In this document: piece by piece, positions 21,931-32,887 of the stretch
Position numbering within the stretch: position 1 is the first letter of the stretch
How the letters are laid out: the number at the start of each line of letters is the position of its first letter
Origin: Strobilurus pachycystidiatus
Taxonomy: Eukaryota; Basidiomycota; Agaricomycetes; Agaricales; Physalacriaceae
Length of the DNA stretch: 64,000 nucleotides
Direction of reading: 5' to 3'
Assembly (NCBI GenBank): GCA_019915135.1
Contig: JAHLMK010000031.1
Coordinates: forward strand, 62,001 to 126,000
Translations under genes and position numbers: made by a program
The notes under the pieces: model-generated
Database searches by the model: none
Told to the model about the DNA's origin: nothing
What the model saw: only the letters and a program-made list of their open reading frames with translations

Positions 21931-24900
21931 ATGTCAGCGCCCGCTAAGAGCTGGTGCCCTGAACTTCTGTGTAAGTCGCCCACCCTTACCTGTGCCCACC
22001 ATGGAGATGAGGTGCGTCACTGTTTCGCTATCAGCATGAAGACTCACCGAAACTCAGCTCTGAAATCACCATCTCCGGTCGGTCGACGCTCCTTCCATTG
22101 CATAGTTTCCATGCTGACTGATCGAGATAGATATCACACTCGAGATAATCGACGATGATCTGGTCACCGTGCCCGCTCGTGCGAAGCTGAGCGTTGTATT
22201 CGTGCACCAGGACACTACGCTGCTCGAGTGCCGAGGGTTGGGTCGTGATATACATGGCCGGTGGAACGTCAAACAATCGCGACCAATGATTGGCCTAAAT
22301 CCCCAGGACTATAACAATATCAAGCAGGTATCGAGCTTGGCAGTGTGTGTATAACTCCTCATTTTGCTCGGTAAATGAAGCTAAATCCGCTACATACCAG
22401 TCCACCCTCAGACGTTCTCATAATCAATATCATCCTGGAAGGCTCCAACGAAAAACTGGGATCGGTGTACGTTGAGCTCGAGGATCTGTTTGATGATCTC
22501 AGAGCGCGCTCTACGAAGAGTCAGTTTGAGTACTTTCACTTCTACGATCATCGCTCAAGCGGATATAGAATGCACCTATGAAATCTTCAAAGAGTCAGAT
22601 GTCTTTCCTGACATGAAGATCGACCTATTAGCGACGACTGTGAAGCTTTCCGACTCGCTATCAAAGACGCCTCCTTGGGACATGCCTGCCTTCCGTGCGT
22701 ATAAGTATTCTATCGCATAAGCACTGTCGTGCTCACGATTGCGCAGTGCAGACAGCCTCACTTGAGACGCAAATCATTATAGAGGCATTGGAGGAAAGCC
22801 TCCGAGAGAACATCACCAGAGCTATCAACCTCCGTTCGGTCATCATGGAGCTCCCAATACGAATCCGAATCGCAACTTTCCTCCACTGTGCCGAAATCCT
22901 GCATTTCGCCGTTGATCCAACCTCCACGACAGACACCGATCTGGAAATGTATTCAACCTCTCGAGTCTTCTATTCAGACCTTGCAGGTGCCATCGGAGAT
23001 CTAAGCGTCTCCGAGCAGCATCTCTTCCTCGACTCAATCGTGCAACTCCCCTCCACAAACCCAACCAAGCTAGTCCGGATGCAGGCCTGGGCACAGTTCC
23101 TTATCATCCGCTATGGCATCTCGAAGATGAATTTTGAAGACCTTGATACCGCCATCTCCGTCCTCGAAACCGTCGAGCGTGAACAGTCCGAGTCCAGTTC
23201 GACGCACGTCGTCGACCGATTCCATCTATATGTCCACTTTCTCACGGCGTACGGCCTGCGCGCTCAGCACACTATGCAGATAGACCACGCAGACGAGTCA
23301 ATCTCCATGGTCGGGAAAGCCGTAGCGGTACCCGTGCCTTGGGCCATCCTCCGACTCGAGGGGTCAGCTGTAGTAACTTGAAGAAAATTCTCGTCCGCCG
23401 TCACCGCCCGCTTCCAGAGATCACACGACAAGCGGGATTTGGATGGGATGATCAAATGGCTTGACCGTATCCTGAGTATGGCACCCGTTGACGATCCGGC
23501 GCGCTCTGTCTTTTCAACAGTGCGCGCGGACCTGCTTGAAACACGAGACGGTCTTCTTCCGGAAGCGGACAGTCTGTCAGATACTGTCAGGCTTGAGGAA
23601 CACCGGCTCCAAGAACGCGACCGTGACGATTCCGTCGATGTCATGTTCATACCAGAATCTACGTTCAACCTCGTCTGGCTTCTTTGGGCCAGAGCTCTCC
23701 AGTCCGTGAGGACTGGGGACACACACTCCGCTCGGAGAGACATGGATAAGGGTATAGGACTGGCGAGGAATTTCATAGATGACAATCCTGACTCCCGCTC
23801 GTGGCTCCTGGGCTTCAGGATAGTCCTCGCATATACTCTAAAGATCCGCCACGCAGCATTCGGCGACATGACGGACCTCGACGAGGCGATTGCGATCATG
23901 TCACCCGACAACGCGGAAGACTTCGAGAAGCCCTGGCTCATAGGCGGCAGCTGGAGGCTGTACTTGCAGCGTTACATTCATGGCGGGTTTTGCCCAGAGG
24001 ATCGCAAGGCCGCCTTGGAGTGTCTGTCTCAGGCCGCCTGGTCTGAGGGCGTCAGCCCCAGGCAGAGATTCTTCTTTGCGACGGAATGGTACAACTGGGA
24101 TGATTACATTATCGACCCAGCGTCGGGTATAGTCTTGAAAGACATCGTTCCACCTTGGTTGGCGCCAACGGACGGAGATGCGGTACGCATGGCCGGTCTG
24201 CGGGCAGCGATGGCAATCCTACCCAGCGTGACATGGCTCGGTATGGCGTTGCACGACCGGCATAACCTGCTCACCACCAATCAAAACATCTTCGCCAGGC
24301 ACAATCCGTCGGTGGTACACCCTCGAGACGGACGTGCTCTGAGGATCGCGGACTATCCTAGCAGGGCGGCAGCATTTGCCATATCGCAAGGCGAGCTCAA
24401 AACGGCCTTGGAGTGGCTTGAGCAGGGCCGGTCTATCATATGGGAGCAGCTTCTCCAGCTCCGTACGCCATTGGATGATCTCGAACGTGTCGACTCCAAG
24501 CTTGCGGCGAGGATGTCGAGTATTAGCTGCGACATGATGCGCTCTAGTGCACAGAATCACTTCTGGATGCCGGCGGGAGGGCCAGGTACAAATGGATCTG
24601 GACAGCCGGACATGGTCCCATCGGAGGCTGAAGCCCGGAAGCACCGCAAGCTTGCCGTTGACTGGGACTCTTGTGTTACTGAGGCGCGTCGCTTGCGTGG
24701 CTTTGAGAAGTTTCTCCTCCCAAAGGATTTCGAGTACCTGGCTCGCGCAGCGAGTGAGGATATCGTTGTTGTTGTCAATGTGGATGATAATGGATGTGAT
24801 GCACTGGTCCTCTTACCACCAACAGAGGACAACGCTGCGAAGGACATTCTCCATGTTCCTCTTTCTGGAATCTCTCTCTCTGATATTGCAAAAATGCACG

Positions 24901-26008
24901 AGATCCTAGTCTCGTCGACCAAGGAGGACTACAGTGTTAGGGCTTTGGCTCGAAAGCGAGGAGCTGTCTTGGCACCGTTCTACGACGACGACGACGAGCC
25001 AGTCGACATCGAGGAGAATTTCTCAAACATTCTAGATACCCTATGGTATGAGGTTGTCCAACCTATCTTATCATGTATCATGTCGTATTGTCCGCTCTCC
25101 GTCAACGTAAGTTGCATCTTGATCCTCCAAATTCATACCAATTTGATCTTTCAAAGTGTATCCCGGAGAAGCCAAAGGCACATGTTTGCTGGTGTCTTTC
25201 CGGGCAGCTCGCGTTCCTACCGCTTCATGCCGCTGGCGATTACAGTGAATCGGAGATCGGCCATAAGGTGTACGACTTTGTCGTCTCTTCATACATCCCA
25301 ACCCTCAATTCGATCGTACACGCACCTTCAGAGGCAACGAAACCTGAAGCGACGCCACAACCGCCCGAAGCTGAATCGAAGCCAAAAACAATCAAAGTTC
25401 TCGCTGTCGCGTGTGCTAAAGCCGAGGGTCAACTCCCTATCTTTGGAGTTGAGGTCGAAATGACCCGCCTGAAGAACCACGCGGCCTCTTCTCCTTCCAC
25501 TGATTTCGTCGCGTTCTCAGACCGACACGCGACCGCCGATCAGGTTCTCGAAGAGATGAAAAGTGCATCTTGGGTTCACTTCGCGTGCCACGGTGTTCAG
25601 GACGTGAATAGTCCCGCGGACAGTGCTCTTCTCCTTGCAAACGGTACCCGTTTGAAGCTGTCAGACATTGCGGCCGTCAATCTTCCAAGCGCGGAGCTCG
25701 TATTTCTCTCTGCGTGTCAAACAGCGACAGGCTACACCAAGCTTCCATCTGAATCCGTTCATCTGGCGGCGGGGATGTTGTTGGCTGGGTATCGCAGTGT
25801 TATTGCGACGATGTGGTCTATCCAGGACAGATATGCGCCCCGGGTTGCAGATGATGTCTATGGGCATCTCCTGAGGAAGGATAAGCAGGGAGAACCTGAC
25901 TACAAAGAGTCTGCATTGGCGTTGCATCTCGCCGTCGAGCGTCTTAGGGCGGATATAGGAGACACAGCTTTCTTATCATGGGTTCCGTACATACATATTG
26001 GGTCATGA
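21931..26008 (+). CDS. TPR/CHAT-domain protein (caspase-like peptidase fold), with in-frame TGA
   Basis: The N-terminal exons (MSAPAKSWCPELL, then ITLEIIDDDLVTVPARAKLS) resemble a C2-like beta domain. A long helical middle has TPR-like repeats (for example DLDEAIAIM). The characteristic linker TALEWLEQGRSIIWEQLLQL leads to a C-terminal CHAT domain with catalytic His in VHFACHG (about 25590) and catalytic Cys in LSACQTATG (about 25715). The CHAT part is joined by an intron 25107-25156. CHAT proteases are separase/caspase relatives used in bacterial and fungal immune-type systems, and such TPR-CHAT genes are abundant in Agaricomycetes. One TGA at 23379-23381 interrupts a frame that continues unchanged on both sides (SAVVT, then RKFSSAV), so this allele may be a pseudogene or need readthrough. 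Confidence 0.75.
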
Positions 26009-26465
26009 ATATCAATCTATCGCGAGCTCCTTGAGGTTCTACTAGTATCAACCGAATCACTGGCGTCCATCAGCAATCATCCTTCCGGGACAAGACTCGC
26101 GTAAGACTTGTATGCGAACCTGGCAAACAGGGAAACCCGTCGAACTCACGACCTCGAGCTCAGCATTGCGGTTAGCAATGAAACGGTGCGCTACACGAAT
26201 CACCCTCATCTGAGCAGTGGCTCAGCCGCAGATTCACACCCCCGAATATTGGAGACGACGTTGCATGAGCGCCGACCGCCCTGTCTAACTGGCCCTATAT
26301 AGACACAACAGATTTCCGTCAACGTTGGCAGCAAATCACCGATATTCGTAATTGGTACATTTATACATAGTAACGCCACAACCTTATTTCAACTTCTTGT
26401 ATCCCTGTGGTGAGTGAGAATGAATGAGTACACTTAAATTTCTTCAATATCATCGTAAATCCTAT
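26009..26465. other. Intergenic with dispersed repeat
   Basis: 3' flanks of two convergent genes; contains one copy of the repeat annotated at 26178. Otherwise nothing seen. Confidence 0.4.
26178..26282. repeat. Dispersed repeat, copy 1
   Basis: About 105 bp sharing TGAAACGGTGCGCTAC, CAGATTCACACCCCCGAAT and ATGAGCGCCGACCGC, in the same order, with 29377-29492. Next to this copy, read on the minus strand, is a tRNA-like segment (TAGCGCACCG, then GGTCGTGAGTTCGA) with a poorly paired T arm, so a tRNA pseudogene or SINE origin is possible. Confidence 0.55.
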
Positions 26466-28006
26466 TCAGGCGGAGTCTGGCGCAACGAGGACGAAACTTC
26501 CCGCAATCGGATTGCCCAACCCCAGCGCGGCCCCAAAAGCAGAGATGTTGAACCCTGAGACAGGCCTTGTCGCATCCACGAGTGTCTGCCCGTTGAAGTT
26601 ACCCGGCTGATTGAACACCAGAAAGACCAATCTACAGAGCATTTGGTCAGCACATACAGGCACTAACAAGACACAACGAACCGATGCGCATCCGACCCCG
26701 CAGGCAGCGTGGGCTGTCTCCAGCCCGAGATCGCTGGCGTCGTGTTTGTCAGGCGATCTCCGGCGTGCCCTCCGCCGTGTTCTCCGCTGTGCTGTCCATT
26801 GTGCTGTCCGTTGTCATCATCGCCGTGCGCAAGTGTCGCCTTTCTTGTCAGGCGATTTCCATCGTCAGCTCCGTGGTGCCCTCCGCCGCGCCCTCCGCCA
26901 CGCCCTCCATTGTCGTCTCCGCCGTGCCTCAAGGTATCCTTCTTCGTCAGGCGATTTCCGTCGTCATCTCCGTGGCGCCCTCCGCCGCGCCCTCCATCGT
27001 CATCTCCGCGGTGCCCTCCGCCGCGCCCTCCATTGTCATCTCCGCCGTGCCTCAAGGTCGTCCTCTCTGTCAGGCGATTTCCGTCGTCATTTCCGTGGCG
27101 CCCTCCGCCGCGCCCTCCGTCGTCATCTCCGTGGTGCCCTCCGTTGTCATCCCCGCCGTGCCTCAAGGTATCCTTCTTCGTCAGGCGATTTCCGTCGTCA
27201 TCTCCGTGGTGGCCTCCGCCGCGCTCTCCCCTATGCTCTCCGTTGTCGTCTCCGCCGTGCCTCAAGGTATCCTTCTTCGTCAAGCGATTTCCGTCGTCAT
27301 CACCGCGGTGCCCTCCGCCGCGCCCTCCGTCGTCATCTCCGCCGTGCCTCCTTGCTGTCAGGCGATTTCCGTCGTCATTTCCGTGGTGCCCTCCGCCGCG
27401 CCCTCCGTCGTCATCTCCGCGGTGCCCTCCCCCGCGCCCTCCATTGTCATCTCCGCCGTGCCTCAAGGTATCCTTCTTCGTCAGGCGATTCCCGTCGTCA
27501 TCTCCGCGGTGCCCTCCGCCGCGCCCTCCGTCGTCATCCCCGCCATGCCTCAGCGTCTCCTTCTTCGTCAGGCGAGTTCCAGTCCCAGCAAAGAAATTGG
27601 CCCCAAGGAAGTGCAGAACCTGCGCCGCCGTAGGCGCGTCTGGGTCGACTGCTGCGACGACGAACGGGCCTGAGCCGTTGAGCGCGAATATGGGCTGGGT
27701 GGCCGCTACTAACGGGATGAGAGCTCGTCGAAATGCGGAAGAAAGCGGGGATTACCATCGCGAGGGAGCTGGTCGCCAGCTTCGACAGAGACGGGCGCGC
27801 CTGTCGTTTGAGGAAAGAGGACGTGGAGCGCGACGGTGGGGTTGAAGTCGAGCCCAAGGTCCTTTGGGATCTGCAAGGTGAGTTAGCTAACCCGGAGAGG
27901 GGGTGCTACTACAAACATTGGCAGCCTGGAAAGCCTGCTTGACGTCCGAGACGCTGCTGGTCAATATGAAAGGAAGGAAGGCGAGGAGTGTAATGAGGGA
28001 GCGCAT
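26466..28006 (-). CDS. Secreted PEBP-family protein with large internal Gly/Asp/His repeat
   Basis: Exons 28006-27917, 27870-27756, 27708-26682, 26631-26466. A signal peptide (MRSLITLLAFLPFILTSSVS) is followed by a phosphatidylethanolamine-binding protein fold: FVVAAVDPDAPTAAQVLHFL (the DPDAP ligand-site motif with the HFLG strand), then after the repeat NTTPAISGWRQPTLPAGSDA-HR and LVFLVFNQPGNF, ending NISAFGAALGLGNPIAGSF. PEBP proteins bind anionic ligands. Between HFLGANF and NTTPAIS, normally a short loop, lie about 270 residues of tandem repeats built from NRLTKKDTLRHGGDDNGG-like units. The reading frame stays open through all of them, so the gene may be functional. Confidence 0.8.
26748..27580 (-). 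repeat. In-frame coding minisatellite inside the PEBP gene
   Basis: Compound tandem repeat. On the minus strand short GATGACGACGG/GGGCGCGGCGGAGG units are nested in longer units that each end with CGCCTGACG (R-L-T). About nine R-L-T units are visible, the last being the canonical PEBP R-L-T-N-T-T-P-A. The order suggests expansion by duplication of the loop next to that site. Length variation between strains is expected. Confidence 0.85.
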
Positions 28007-28387
28007 GTTGTTGTGCAGAGTTGGTTCGGGCGTGGTGGGGACCTTTATACTAGGGCAAGGTGAGAGAGTGCGCAGCAGAAGCCCGTGAATGGGTAAATGA
28101 GCGGCGAATTCGTCTCTTGGCGTGGGTGCAAAGGAGCAGATATACAACAGGACATAGAGTAACTATCTCATGCATTAGCAGTAAATCGAGATTGGAAGAA
28201 CAAGACATACTGTGTACTGTCCTGAGAGGTCGTCGGCGCAGTCGATGGGCGCTGTTGACTCGATGCGCGTGTAGTCGTGTTATGGTAATGGTGGCCAGTG
28301 CGCGTCGATCCAAAACGTGAAATAGACGTTGGTCGTGGGTCGTGGAGCCAATGCAGGTGAGCGTCGATTAGAGCCATGATCGCGTCT

Positions 28388-29005
28388 GGAGTGCTCAGAG
28401 CTCGTTGTGGCAGGTACGTGCTCGCTCACTGCACTCCAAATTTAGGCCACTGTCGCTGGGCTGTGTCAATGCTCGCTAAGCGCGACAGTGATGCTCTTGG
28501 CTGGATTTACGTTCCATTTTTGTTCGTGACGCGTGCTCGGTTGGCGTTCGCTTTTGGTTTTCTGGTCAGTAGGCGCAATATTGGTGGGAGGATAGCGCAC
28601 CTATTCGAAACGTCACGATTACACATGTCCTCGGCTAGAGTGCTGGCGCGGAAGACGACATAGGCAGCCGGTATGGAAGTCGGTGGGCAAGGACTTGGCA
28701 GTGTCAGAAGTGCTCAGAGCGAGACTTGACTGTCGCGCCGCAGTGCTTTGCCCAGGTACCTGCGTGCTTCTAGTTCACCGCGAACAATGTCACTGGTCTG
28801 TATCGATGCTCCCCAGATGCTTCGGTGATGCTCTTGGCTGGATTGAGGTTTCACTAGCCTGTGGATAATTGTCATGCGCTGAATAATTGTCATGCGCTGT
28901 GGGTTTCCTGTTTAGTAGGCGCAATATTGGTGGGAGGTAGCGCACCGATGCGACACGTCACGAGTACACACGTCCTCAATTAAAGTGCTGCGCGGCGAGT
29001 GTTGT
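28388..29005. repeat. Diverged tandem duplication, units of about 300 bp
   Basis: Unit 1 (about 28388-28660) and unit 2 (about 28697-29005) share, in order: GTGCTCAGAGC; TGATGCTCTTGGCTGGATT; GTAGGCGCAATATTGGTGGG; and an ACGTCACGA..ACAC.TGTCCTC-like end. Between the words the units have diverged strongly. No coding frame is conserved between them. Confidence 0.7.
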
Positions 29006-29376
29006 GGGGAGGAAGAGACAGGCAAGGACATGGCAGTCGTTGGCCAAGCCGCCAAGGACAACCGGAAAGGCAAGAGCGATTGCCGACCGATTGCCGACAC
29101 TCATGCAATAATGATAATAATACGCGCATGGTCGCCGGGAGTCCAGGGACGTCGTAGGCTGTCGTAAGGTGATCTCGCCCAAACCGAGGGAGCGTTCTGC
29201 CCTACACCCATCCGGAAGGTTTCCTACGACAAGCAGACAAGATGAAGAAGGGCCGTGATTATCTAATCTCGCGACTTTGATGGCGTCGGTCCGACGCCCG
29301 ACAGCCACACACCCACACCTCTTTGCTCTCACCGTCGTCATGTCAGGTCTTCGTGCAGGTGGCCCGTCAGTCAATT

Positions 29377-29492
29377 GTGAAACGGTGCGCTACTAAAATT
29401 GTGCTCTTTCACGCTCATCTAATCAGTGGCTCCGCGGCAGATTCACACCCCCGAATCTTGGACACAACGTCCCATGAGCGCCGACCGCGCCC
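29377..29492. repeat. Dispersed repeat, copy 2
   Basis: Second copy of the repeat at 26178, with a short extra piece after GTGCGCTAC. The tRNA-like part seen next to copy 1 is missing here, so this copy is truncated or the tRNA-like part is unrelated. Confidence 0.55.
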
Positions 29493-29792
29493 TCTCCAGC
29501 CAGCGACCGCATTTCTAGCCTCCCATCCGCAATGCCGAATGCGATTGCCGAGTGCGGCGAGGCCTGGCTTCATTTCCTTTCATATTTCGCACTCCGGCTG
29601 GTCTTTGTTCTCGACCGGGTCGACCCAGTATGGAAGGGCCTTGTCAGAGAATGGGTCTTGTACCCTCCGCGCGTATCCGTCAGGCCAACAGTCGTCTTGA
29701 TATCCCAGCTCCCATCACGACTTCCCTTCCTTCGAACAATTAGACAACAAGACCCCTTCTATTGTCGCCAGCGCGTGTTGTACGGCAATAGG

Positions 29793-29802
29793 TATATAAT
29801 AT
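29793..29802 (+). promoter_or_regulatory. TATA box upstream of the 29853 gene
   Basis: TATATAATAT lies about 55 bp before the start codon. Confidence 0.4.
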
Positions 29803-29852
29803 AATCCGCCCATTGTCCGTTCGACACTAAACAAAGCCCCCTCCAGATCCTC

Positions 29853-30917
29853 ATGTCTTCCAACACATCCGTCGCAAGTACTTCCCAGCCAGTCACTCCA
29901 CTATCCTCGCCGGTTCGACAGTCGGCTTCTGCAGTCAAGGTCGCACCGGATGAATCCATCTATGAGTGGAGGCAGTCCGTACCCGGTGACGAATCGTTCA
30001 ATGACTGCCACCTTCCCGCCGACATCCTCTACGAACTCGATATCCACGACTTTTCCGAAGAACCTCGCTCATCCACCCCACCCCCACGTCTCAACCCCAA
30101 CGCCACTGCGTTCCAGCCCAAACAGCCGGTCCCAACAAGACCTACCGCCTCCGAACCTCTCTGGACGACCGCATTCCACCAGGGCACATGGCAGCATCCC
30201 CAAGACTTCACGGCGTTAGCGCGAGACGCAGCGGCCGTAATCGCAGCGCCGTCCTTCTCTCTTTCACGGGACCCCCAGCGCATCGCAGACCTATTCGTCG
30301 ACCGTGCGGCTCTCCTCCACGTTCACGGCGGACCGGAAACCATCGCGCCGTATGCCGTGGAGGTGCATGCAACGATCGGCAGACTCCTCGGGCCACAGAC
30401 GGCGGAGACATTCCGATCCTTCCTCGCTGAGGCAGTGGCTCTGACATTCTTGAACGTCTGGGAGCACGTAAGTATTCCCGTTTCGGCTTTTCTTCAATGT
30501 CTTATAACTTATATCATTCTCCAGGAAATCCCCGCTGCCAAGGCAACCAGCACATCCCTCGCACTCGAAGTGACCGTCGTCGGACTCTCGCTGGGCACTT
30601 TCCTCGCGCAGCTGCACTGTTTCAGCATGCTCGAAGGCGCGCTCGTCACGCAGGCGCTTGCAGCCCTTTTACGTACAACACCTACGATGGAGCACCTGCA
30701 ATGCGCACATAGCATCGTTTGTGGCGTCGGGCGCCTCTACTTCAGAATGCCGCAGGACGCACGACAGCGCTTCTGGGCACGCTTTGAGGCATGGGCGAAG
30801 ACGGTGGATGTGGACGAGACGCTGGTGGGTGTGAAGTACGAGGAGGAGACGAAGTGGGAGTGGGTTAACGAGGTGGGACAGAGGATGAACATGTTAGTAT
30901 CCGAATCAACGGCCTAA
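29853..30917 (+). CDS. Uncharacterised helical protein
   Basis: About 336 aa after removing one intron (30469-30522, GTAAGT..CTCCAG) whose length is a multiple of three, so the intron-retained frame is also open. The first 130 residues are Ser/Pro-rich and probably disordered (TPLSSPVRQSASAVK). The rest is all-helical with regular hydrophobic repeats (IAPYAVEVHATIGRLL, ETFRSFLAEAVALTFLNVWE, TFLAQLHCFSMLEGALVTQA), which looks like an alpha-alpha superhelix such as MIF4G or HEAT, but I cannot assign it. Single gene, no obvious partners. Confidence 0.6.
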   Translation: MSSNTSVASTSQPVTPLSSPVRQSASAVKVAPDESIYEWRQSVPGDESFNDCHLPADILYELDIHDFSEEPRSSTPPPRLNPNATAFQPKQPVPTRPTASEPLWTTAFHQGTWQHPQDFTALARDAAAVIAAPSFSLSRDPQRIADLFVDRAALLHVHGGPETIAPYAVEVHATIGRLLGPQTAETFRSFLAEAVALTFLNVWEHVSIPVSAFLQCLITYIILQEIPAAKATSTSLALEVTVVGLSLGTFLAQLHCFSMLEGALVTQALAALLRTTPTMEHLQCAHSIVCGVGRLYFRMPQDARQRFWARFEAWAKTVDVDETLVGVKYEEETKWEWVNEVGQRMNMLVSESTA

Positions 30918-31167
30918 GCAGTATATTACTCCTTATCTTACTTACAATACCAAAGACTAATGTCACGATTAACAAGGCGAGTGGGGTACAGAGCAATATG
31001 ACATAGCAGGAGAGCATAGTCTACATATACATAAGGTACTGGGAGGGAAGAATTTGTGGGCGTACAGGTAGAGCGGACTCAGACATTGGTATCACCCCCG
31101 GCGCGCCCCTTAGGTGTGCTAGACGTTTCGTGATTTAGCTCAGCTGTGAAAGAATAGCTGAGCGGAC
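30918..31167. other. Short intergenic stretch between convergent genes
   Basis: Nothing recognised. Confidence 0.4.
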
Positions 31168-31442
31168 TCACGTCGCTTGATTCGGAGGCACTGCCTCACG
31201 GTACGCAAAGACGCGAGCCACGCGGCCCCTGAACTGGACCAGCGCGTGCCCGTCACCGAACTGCGTCACCGTGCTGCGATTGTGAAAGTGGAACACGATG
31301 ATTCCGATGAGCATGAGGAATAGAACTAGTATGTATGAGTGATTGGTGGAACGAAGTGGGGGAAGAAGCACGTACGAACAGCGAGGATTATCTCCCCAAT
31401 GGTTTCTGGCTTCAATCCACCGCTATTTGCCTCGGAAGCCAT
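31168..31442 (-). CDS. Small single-pass membrane protein
   Basis: Two exons (31442-31376 and 31325-31168), about 75 aa. The N-terminus MASEANSGGLKPETIGEI leads into one transmembrane helix (ILAVLLFLMLIGIIVFHF). The intron falls inside the membrane segment. A basic stretch (RVARVFAYR) follows. There is no signal peptide cleavage site, so it may be a signal-anchor protein. The gene at 32620, divergently oriented, has the same plan and an intron at the same place in its membrane helix. Confidence 0.55.
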
Positions 31443-32619
31443 GAGTGGACTTGTGGATCAGGATCAGGAATGTGGAATCTAGACGCCGACGGAGTGTCAA
31501 ATGGCTACCACTGCGCATGCGCATGCAAGGGAGAGTACATACATAGTGTGCACGGTGTGTAGTTATCGATATGTGGTTGGGAAGCATTGTTTGACTCATA
31601 GGGCTCTTATATAGGTCGAGCGCGAACGCAATACCTGATCCAAGACGAGTTCGGGGCCACCGAACGCGATCGCTAAACTGGAGGCAGTGCTCTTTGTGGG
31701 GATCCTTGGCATGTAGGGCTTGCGAATCATACAGAGGGTTACACGGAAGGTGATGCGAAGTGAGGCTATCTGAGACGATCGTACCTGATAGACAACGATG
31801 GATCCGATATAGCGACGTAAGAGCAGAGTATGACCTGCATAGAATAGAGAAAATTTACAGCTGTAGGGCCGGGGAAGTCCGAGGTTGACACTTCACAGTC
31901 CGAGTTCTTGATTGCTGTGAACTTAAGCTGTAAAGAATGATCTGACGGGTCAGCAGCCAGCAATATTCCAGGCATATACGGTATCTGTCAAGGATCAGAG
32001 TACATGTGTGTGTTAAAGGCGCCAGCAATTTATGACGATGAAGGTCGCGGTTTGAAAACAAGAGAAGATGGCGCACGTGCAACTCGAGTAGGATTGATCG
32101 AGTCGGCTCTCACGGCCTCAGTCCTCTCCCTTTACCACCAATTGCGAGCTCGTTGCCCTTACAGCTCCTCAACGCTTGTTATGGATACTTGTCTGGAACC
32201 GATGGCTTCCAGGCCTGTCATTGAATCTTGACTTGTTCTATTGATATCCGATGAGCACCGCCTTCAAGCCAATGTCAACTTATCGGATTGGATTCACAGC
32301 AACTACCTCTGTCCGCGAAGCGAGACTGTGAGGGTCCGGCCCCAACGTACGTATTGTAATCTTAGAACTACAGCAACTACTGTATTCGAAAGCTGTGAAC
32401 GGCTACACCTGATCTCCATTTCAACAGATACGAATCCCCGGACCCTTTGTGTACGCGCATCTCTCGTATGTTCCTCGACTCATTTCAAATGCTGTCATTA
32501 CGCCACTCCTGTTCAAACTCAACTGTTAAAAGGTGAGTGGGTCAGTGCACTATCTTCACTTCGTGACTCACGCGCACTTCGCTTCGCAGCACAACATCCC
32601 TGACAACATACCAGTGAAT
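31443..32619. other. Intergenic region between two divergent small membrane protein genes
   Basis: Several GT..AG pairs upstream of 32620 (for example ending 32429 and 32614) could be 5' UTR introns of the plus-strand gene. No other gene recognised. Confidence 0.35.
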
Positions 32620-32887
32620 ATGCTTGCAGTGAGAAACGTAACAGAGAACCTTTCCTGGGATGATATACTCTTCATCGTTGTTCTCATACGTATGTGCTCC
32701 TTCATGATGCTTCACCGAGCTCATGTCCATTGTAGTGGGGATATTGGTGTTGTGCATGGGCATCGCGCTTGTCATCCTCTACCTGCATCGTCGGAGAGAG
32801 CCGCTCGCGCCCCCAGAGCCCTTGAATATATGTGTCATTGCGAATGAGGACGACCTCGCAAGAATCATGGCGATGCAGAAAGTCTGA
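32620..32887 (+). CDS. Small single-pass membrane protein
   Basis: Exons 32620-32689 and 32736-32887, about 73 aa: MLAVRNVTENLSWDDILFIV, a membrane helix continuing through the intron (VVLILGILVLCMGIALVILY), then LHRRREPLAPPEP and a helical tail (NEDDLARIMAMQ). The positive residues after the helix would place the C-terminus in the cytoplasm. Upstream UTR introns are possible. Probably related in plan to the 31442 gene, although sequence identity is low. Confidence 0.55.

Noticed and set aside
26100..26180. Functional tRNA gene on the minus strand
   Set aside because: Box-like sequences exist, but T arm and acceptor stem do not pair.
26660..27600. CRISPR-like array in the repeat region
   Set aside because: Units are contiguous, coding and of nested lengths, without unique spacers; the organism is a fungus.
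26709..27845. Long Pro/Ser- or Val/Ser-rich plus-strand ORFs opposite the PEBP gene
   Set aside because: They are shadows of the low-complexity repeat; the minus strand has signal peptide, conserved PEBP motifs and consistent introns.
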